Positions 59,486-64,000 of a stretch of 64,000 nucleotides of DNA are shown here, piece after piece. How positions within the stretch are numbered: position 1 is the first letter of the stretch; each line of letters starts with the position of its first letter. Location of the stretch: positions 327,001-391,000 of the forward strand of contig NZ_CP080545.1 of assembly GCF_019550795.1 (NCBI RefSeq), given 5' to 3'. Source of the DNA: Paenibacillus sp. sptzw28. Its GTDB lineage: Bacteria > Bacillota > Bacilli > Paenibacillales > Paenibacillaceae. Position numbers and translations under genes: made by a program. The notes beneath the pieces are model-generated. The model saw only the letters and a list, made by a program, of their open reading frames with translations, was not told the DNA's origin and did not search any database.

Positions 59486-62400
59486 ATGAAAAAACGTTTC
59501 TCTAACAGGCTTTCTTTTCTCGTATCACTGCTTCTTATGATCCAGATTTGCCTTCCCGCAGCAAACGTATTTGCAGCAGAGACCAACAACAATATGCTGC
59601 CCCCAAGCAATCTTGCCTATCAGCTCCTGACGCCGGCCGACGTCAAACTGACATGGAGTGCAGTGTTTGGAGCTACCGGCTATAAAGTGTATGAGATCAC
59701 CGACGGCCAGCTTATCGTGCGCGGGACGTCATCGACGACTTCTTTCACAATCAACAGTCTATCCGAAGGATCCTATACATACGCTGTCTCAACCTTGAGT
59801 CCCGACGGAGAGTCCGGTCCGAGCGCGCCGATAACGGTGAATATCTCTTATCCTGATATGACCGCCCCGGCGGTGGTCTACACGATTCAGAACGGCAACG
59901 ACATCGCTCTCAGCTGGACGGCTTCCCCGAACGCCCAAAGCTACAACCTGTACCAGATTCAGGCTGACGGTCAACCGACATTGGTGAAAACGCAGACTGC
60001 CCGCACTTATACGGCTGCCAATTCGCCGGCAGGAGCATACAGATACGCGGTTACCGCATCGAATACGTTATTCGGCGAATCGCCTCTTTCCGCACCTGTT
60101 GATATTAACATTGTTTATCCGGCAATGACTGCCCCCGGGGGCTTTTCGTTCACCATTTCGAACGTCAACGACGTGAACTTGAAATGGAACCCGGTAAATT
60201 ACGCGCTTAATTATAAAGTCTACCGAATTACCGATGGCCAGAAAGTATTAGTAACCGCCGTGACCGGTACAACGTTAAAGCTGACGAATCAGCCGTCCGG
60301 CGATTATGTGTATGAGATAAATTCGTTCAGCGACCGTTTCGGCGAATCGGCGGAAGGCAGCCGCTTGACAGTGACTGTCGGAACCGCAACCATGGCTGCG
60401 CCGGGCAGCTTGACGTATAAGCTGCAGAACATCAATGACATCGTCCTCACCTGGAGTGCTGCCGCAAATGCGACGGGCTACAGAATCTATCAGGTAATCG
60501 ACGGGCAAAACGTATTGAAAAGCACGGTAACCGGCACGACAGTCACGTATGCCAATCAACCGGCCGGAGATTACCTTTACGAGGTTCATTCCTACAGCGA
60601 CCGGTTCGGAGAATCGGCGGAAGGCAGCCAGGTTGCTATTACCCTAGGCTCAACCACGATGGCGCCGCCGCCCACTCTTACATCTAAACTGCAGAATATC
60701 AATGATGTCGTCCTTACGTGGGGAGCTGCTGCCAATGCCAACAGCTACAAGATCTATCAAATAAGCGACGGCCAGAAAATACTGAAGAGCACGGTAGCCG
60801 GTAACACGGTCACCTATACCAACCAGCCGGCGGGCGATTATGTCTACGAGGTACATTCCTTCTCCACCCGTTTCGGCGAATCGACGGAAGGCATTCAAGT
60901 CACCCTTTCAATAGACGCCGTAATCATGGCAGCGCCGGATAACCTCCAATATAAGCTTCAGAACGGGAATGATATTATCCTGACATGGAGCGCTGCAGCA
61001 AATGCGAACAGCTACAAGATCTATCAAATTATAAACGGCCAGAAGGTATTGAAAAGCACGGTAACCGGCACGACCGTCACATTACCCAATCAACCGGAAG
61101 GCAGTTACGCTTACGAAGTTCATTCCGTATCCAATCGTTTCGGTGAATCGGCGGATGGGAGCCAGGTCTCTTTCCCACTTGTATTTCCGGTGATTCAACC
61201 GCCTGGTAACTTGACGCAAACGATCAAGAACGCAACAGACTTTTCCTTGGCATGGGAGGCTTCCCCTTATGCGTCAAGCTACAAAGTTTACCAGATCGTG
61301 AACGGACAGAGGGTACTCAAAAGCACGGTGACGGCTCTTACGATCACATACACAGGTATGTCTCCGGGCACCTATACGTATGAGGTTCATGCCGTTTCCG
61401 CCCGCTTTGGCGAGTCGGCGGATGGAACTCAGGTGTCGGTAACGCTGAACGGACAGACGATGCAAGCTCCGGCAAATCCGACCTATACACTGACAAACGG
61501 TAATGACATTACCTTAAAGTGGACGGCTGCTCCCTACGCAACCAGCTACAAAATCTACCAGGTGACAGATGGTCAAAAGGTATTGAAAAGCACGGTAACC
61601 GGGACATCCGTCACTTACGCGAATCAGCCGGAAGGCGACTACAGCTATGTTGTAAACTCGTTCTCGAGCCTTCTCGGGGAATCGCCGGAAGGTGCGGGAA
61701 TTATGTTCACGCTCGCTTTCCCGGTTATGCAAGCGCCGGGTGGCTTTACACAAACGATCATAAACGGCAATGACATCTCCCTGAAGTGGAACGTCGCAGC
61801 CTATGCTTCGGGGTACAACCTGTACCAAGTGGTTGACGGCCAAGAAGTGCTGAAGAAATCGCAAACCGGGACAAGCATAACGTTAACGAATATGCCGGAG
61901 GGTGACTACACCTACATAGTGCGCTCTTACAGCAGCCGCTTCGGCGAATCGCCGGATGGCAGCCGCCTCCAGTTCACACTTGTCTGGCCTCTCATGCAGG
62001 AGCCCGGCAGCTTGAGCAAGACGATTACCAACGGCAACGATATTACCTTGAAGTGGAACCCCGTTCTCTATGCCTCCGGGTACAAAGTATACCAGGTGGT
62101 CGACGGGCAAAAAGTGTTAAAAAGCACCGTAACCGGGACAGCGGCGGCATTCGTCAATATGCCGGCGGGTGATTACACCTATACGGTGAATTCATACAGC
62201 AACCGATTCGGCGAATCAGCGGCGGGAAGCACCATTAATTTAACACTTGTTTGGCCAATCGTTCAGCCGCCTGTGTTGACGGATAAGGTCTTCAATGCCA
62301 ATAACATTACGCTCTCTTGGCAGGCCGCTGCCTGGGCCAACGAATACCGCGTTTATAATGTGACCGGCGGAACGCGCTCGTTAATCTACAAAGGCACGGC

Positions 62401-64000
62401 ACTGAGCTATCAGGTGTTCAACCTGTCGGAGGATACCCATCAATTTGAAGTGACTGCCTACAATACGCGCTTCGGCGAGTCGGCATCTTCAAACCGTGTG
62501 ACAGAAACGATCGTGTTCCCGGTTATGCAGCCTCCGGTTGCTTCCCTTAAGCTGCTCAGCGGTACGAGCGCCCGCATTTCCTGGAGCTTCGCAACGTATG
62601 CAAACGGCTATAACGTGTATGAGCTTATAGACGGCAAATCCGTTCTGGTTGCGGCAAACGTCAATAACCTGTCTTATACCGTAACGGACTTGCCGTATCA
62701 AGACCACGAGTACTACGTGACTTCATTCAGTAATTCGTTTGGCGAATCGGCGCCGTCGAACGTCGTTCTCGCCAAGCTGATTGTGGATACGGAAGCGCCG
62801 GTAACCAAAGCGGACGCTTCGGCTGGTTGGACGAACCAAAGCCAGACCGTGACCTTGACGGCAACGGATAACGAGACGGGAGTCGCGAGCACATTTTACT
62901 CCGTGAACGGCGGCGAATATGCGGCGGGAACTTCTTTTACAGTTGATCAAGAGGGCGTAAATAATGTTTCCTTCTATTCGGTCGATAAAGTCGGCAACAA
63001 GGAAACGGCCCAAACGATCCAAGTGAAAATCGACCTGACAGCGCCAGTTACCGTGGCGAAAGCCCCGGCTGATTGGACCAATCAAAAACAGGTCGTTGTG
63101 TTGACGGCATCGGACGCGCAAAGCGGTACTGCGAATACGTATTATTCCGTCAACGGCGGGGAGTATGTCCCGGGAACCTCCGTAACAGTGGACCAGGAAG
63201 GCGTGAACAACGTTTCCTTCTACTCGGTGGATAAAGCGGGCAATAAGGAAGAAGCCAATACGATCCAAGTGAAAATCGACCTGACAGCGCCAGTTACCGT
63301 GGCGAAAGCCCCGGCAGATTGGACCAATCAAAAACAGGTCGTTGTGTTGACGGCATCGGACGCGCAAAGCGGTACTGCGAATACGTATTATTCCGTCAAC
63401 GGCGGGGAGTATGCCCCGGGAGCCTCCGTAACAGTGGACCAGGAAGGCGTGAACAACGTTTCCTTCTACTCGGTGGATAAAGCGGGCAATAAGGAAGAAG
63501 TGAACACAGTTCAAGTGAAAATCGACCTGACAGCGCCAGTTACCGTAGCGAAAGTCCCGGCTGATTGGACCAACCAAAAACAAGTCGTTGCGTTGACGGC
63601 ATCGGACGCGCAGAGCGGAATTGCGAATACGTATTATTCCGTCAACGGCGGGGAGTATGCCCCGGGAGCCTCCGTAACAGTGGACCAGGAAGGCGTGAAT
63701 AACGTTTCTTTCTACTCGGTGGATAAAGCGGGCAATAAGGAAGAAGCCAATACGATCCAAGTAAAAATCGACCTGACAGCGCCGGTTACCGTCTCCGATG
63801 TTCCATCGTCCTGGTCGAAAGATGACGTCGCAGTCAAACTCACTGCAGATGATGCGTTAAGCGGCACAGCGGCGACATACTATTCGATCGACGGCTCGGC
63901 ATATGCGGAGGGCAGTTCGTTCACAGTCACAAATGAAGGCATCCATAAAGTCGCTTTCTATTCAGTGGATGTGGCGGGAAACGTTGAGACTTCGAATGAG
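59486..64000 (+). CDS. Giant secreted repeat protein (adhesin-like) with FN3-like and Ig-like tandem modules; 3' end outside window
   Basis: ATG at 59486 with AAAGGTGGG upstream. The frame is open for 1505 codons to the window end. A signal peptide (1-31, ending VFAAE) is followed by twelve FN3-like modules of ~90 residues, each with 'YKVYQI-DGQ', a 'GDYTYEV' strand and ending in 'RFGESA-G'. From ~residue 1098 a different 82-residue Ig-like module repeats at least five times ('DWTNQKQVVVLTASDAQSGT', 'NNVSFYSVDKAGNKEE', 'IDLTAPVTVAK'). No enzyme domain is visible. It is probably a surface adhesin or matrix protein. The c-di-GMP riboswitch in its leader suggests control with the motile-to-sessile switch. 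Wall-anchor motifs would lie beyond the window. Confidence 0.92.
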   Translation, partial: MKKRFSNRLSFLVSLLLMIQICLPAANVFAAETNNNMLPPSNLAYQLLTPADVKLTWSAVFGATGYKVYEITDGQLIVRGTSSTTSFTINSLSEGSYTYAVSTLSPDGESGPSAPITVNISYPDMTAPAVVYTIQNGNDIALSWTASPNAQSYNLYQIQADGQPTLVKTQTARTYTAANSPAGAYRYAVTASNTLFGESPLSAPVDINIVYPAMTAPGGFSFTISNVNDVNLKWNPVNYALNYKVYRITDGQKVLVTAVTGTTLKLTNQPSGDYVYEINSFSDRFGESAEGSRLTVTVGTATMAAPGSLTYKLQNINDIVLTWSAAANATGYRIYQVIDGQNVLKSTVTGTTVTYANQPAGDYLYEVHSYSDRFGESAEGSQVAITLGSTTMAPPPTLTSKLQNINDVVLTWGAAANANSYKIYQISDGQKILKSTVAGNTVTYTNQPAGDYVYEVHSFSTRFGESTEGIQVTLSIDAVIMAAPDNLQYKLQNGNDIILTWSAAANANSYKIYQIINGQKVLKSTVTGTTVTLPNQPEGSYAYEVHSVSNRFGESADGSQVSFPLVFPVIQPPGNLTQTIKNATDFSLAWEASPYASSYKVYQIVNGQRVLKSTVTALTITYTGMSPGTYTYEVHAVSARFGESADGTQVSVTLNGQTMQAPANPTYTLTNGNDITLKWTAAPYATSYKIYQVTDGQKVLKSTVTGTSVTYANQPEGDYSYVVNSFSSLLGESPEGAGIMFTLAFPVMQAPGGFTQTIINGNDISLKWNVAAYASGYNLYQVVDGQEVLKKSQTGTSITLTNMPEGDYTYIVRSYSSRFGESPDGSRLQFTLVWPLMQEPGSLSKTITNGNDITLKWNPVLYASGYKVYQVVDGQKVLKSTVTGTAAAFVNMPAGDYTYTVNSYSNRFGESAAGSTINLTLVWPIVQPPVLTDKVFNANNITLSWQAAAWANEYRVYNVTGGTRSLIYKGTALSYQVFNLSEDTHQFEVTAYNTRFGESASSNRVTETIVFPVMQPPVASLKLLSGTSARISWSFATYANGYNVYELIDGKSVLVAANVNNLSYTVTDLPYQDHEYYVTSFSNSFGESAPSNVVLAKLIVDTEAPVTKADASAGWTNQSQTVTLTATDNETGVASTFYSVNGGEYAAGTSFTVDQEGVNNVSFYSVDKVGNKETAQTIQVKIDLTAPVTVAKAPADWTNQKQVVVLTASDAQSGTANTYYSVNGGEYVPGTSVTVDQEGVNNVSFYSVDKAGNKEEANTIQVKIDLTAPVTVAKAPADWTNQKQVVVLTASDAQSGTANTYYSVNGGEYAPGASVTVDQEGVNNVSFYSVDKAGNKEEVNTVQVKIDLTAPVTVAKVPADWTNQKQVVALTASDAQSGIANTYYSVNGGEYAPGASVTVDQEGVNNVSFYSVDKAGNKEEANTIQVKIDLTAPVTVSDVPSSWSKDDVAVKLTADDALSGTAATYYSIDGSAYAEGSSFTVTNEGIHKVAFYSVDVAGNVETSNE
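62777..64000 (+). repeat. 246-bp tandem repeats encoding 82-residue Ig-like modules
   Basis: Unit starts at about 62777, 63023, 63269, 63515 and 63761 are exactly 246 bp apart, with the sequence around GTGAAAATCGACCTGACAGC as landmark. The three units from 63023 to 63760 are nearly identical at DNA level, while the first and the last are diverged. This indicates recent duplication or gene conversion within the gene, and copy number may vary between strains or be misassembled. Confidence 0.92.

Noticed and set aside
62723..63760. Long open frame (345 codons) on the minus strand inside the adhesin gene
   Set aside because: It mirrors the 246-bp repeats, has arginine/histidine-rich periodic sequence typical of antisense frames, no ribosome site, and the + frame is clearly coding.
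1..64000. CRISPR arrays, tRNA, rRNA or prophage genes
   Set aside because: No spaced direct-repeat array, no tRNA cloverleaf and no phage structural genes were recognised.

Overview
The window reads as chromosome of a Paenibacillus-like member of the Firmicutes. The supporting signs are strong AGGAGG-type ribosome binding sites, mixed GC content, a C-terminal FIMAH-type module of the kind I associate with Paenibacillus surface proteins, a copper-amine-oxidase-N/NlpC cell-wall protein, a GlnK-GlnL two-component pair and a c-di-GMP-I riboswitch. The species assignment is an inference. No rRNA, tRNA, CRISPR array or intact prophage was seen.

Layout. 1-2.9 kb: 3' part of a secreted beta-helix protein with Big2 and FIMAH-like modules. 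2.9-7.7 kb: a patchy accessory stretch with a truncated IS5/IS427-type element, gene remnants, an AT-rich aminoglycoside-phosphotransferase-like gene, a quinone-oxidoreductase/Crp pair and four copies of a roughly 40-60 bp repeat. 7.7-10.7 kb: a beta-lactamase-fold hydrolase and a secreted GH5 cellulase with a ricin-type lectin tail. 11.2-21 kb: a DeoR-type regulator diverging from an eight-gene catabolic/transport operon (creatininase-like, NMT1-type ABC importer, FAD oxidase, two cytosine-deaminase-like amidohydrolases, WrbA-like reductase). 21.2-28.9 kb: NlpC/P60 protein, chromate operon (chrA plus ChrB as two proteins), membrane/XRE pair, an oxidoreductase pseudogene, an ArsR/DMT-exporter pair, a uracil-DNA glycosylase and greA.

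29-37.5 kb: glnK-glnL, a ClC antiporter, a polar amino acid ABC importer with asparaginase, and a FrnE-like DsbA-family protein behind a near-perfect promoter/operator. 37.7-41.2 kb: a heterodimeric ABC exporter with one degenerate ATP site. 41.4-43.9 kb: a winged-helix protein, a ParM-like actin and a small acidic-tailed protein, followed by five 10-bp iteron-like units. This is a candidate chromosomal segregation-type cassette. 43.9-59.1 kb: a sugar locus. A leftward operon (aldolase, FGGY kinase, phosphatase, rhamnulokinase) and its DeoR regulator face a rightward operon (two TIM-barrel isomerases, D-hydroxyacid dehydrogenase, MFS, SMP-30 lactonase, RbsABC-type importer). The importer ATPase carries a frameshift. 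59.3-64 kb: a c-di-GMP-I riboswitch with terminator ahead of a very long repeat adhesin that runs off the window.

The four systems most worth following up are the heterocycle-type catabolic operon (12.3-21.0 kb), the ParM/iteron cassette (41.4-43.9 kb), the riboswitch-controlled adhesin (59.3 kb onward) and the repeat family that subdivides the 3-7.4 kb accessory stretch.
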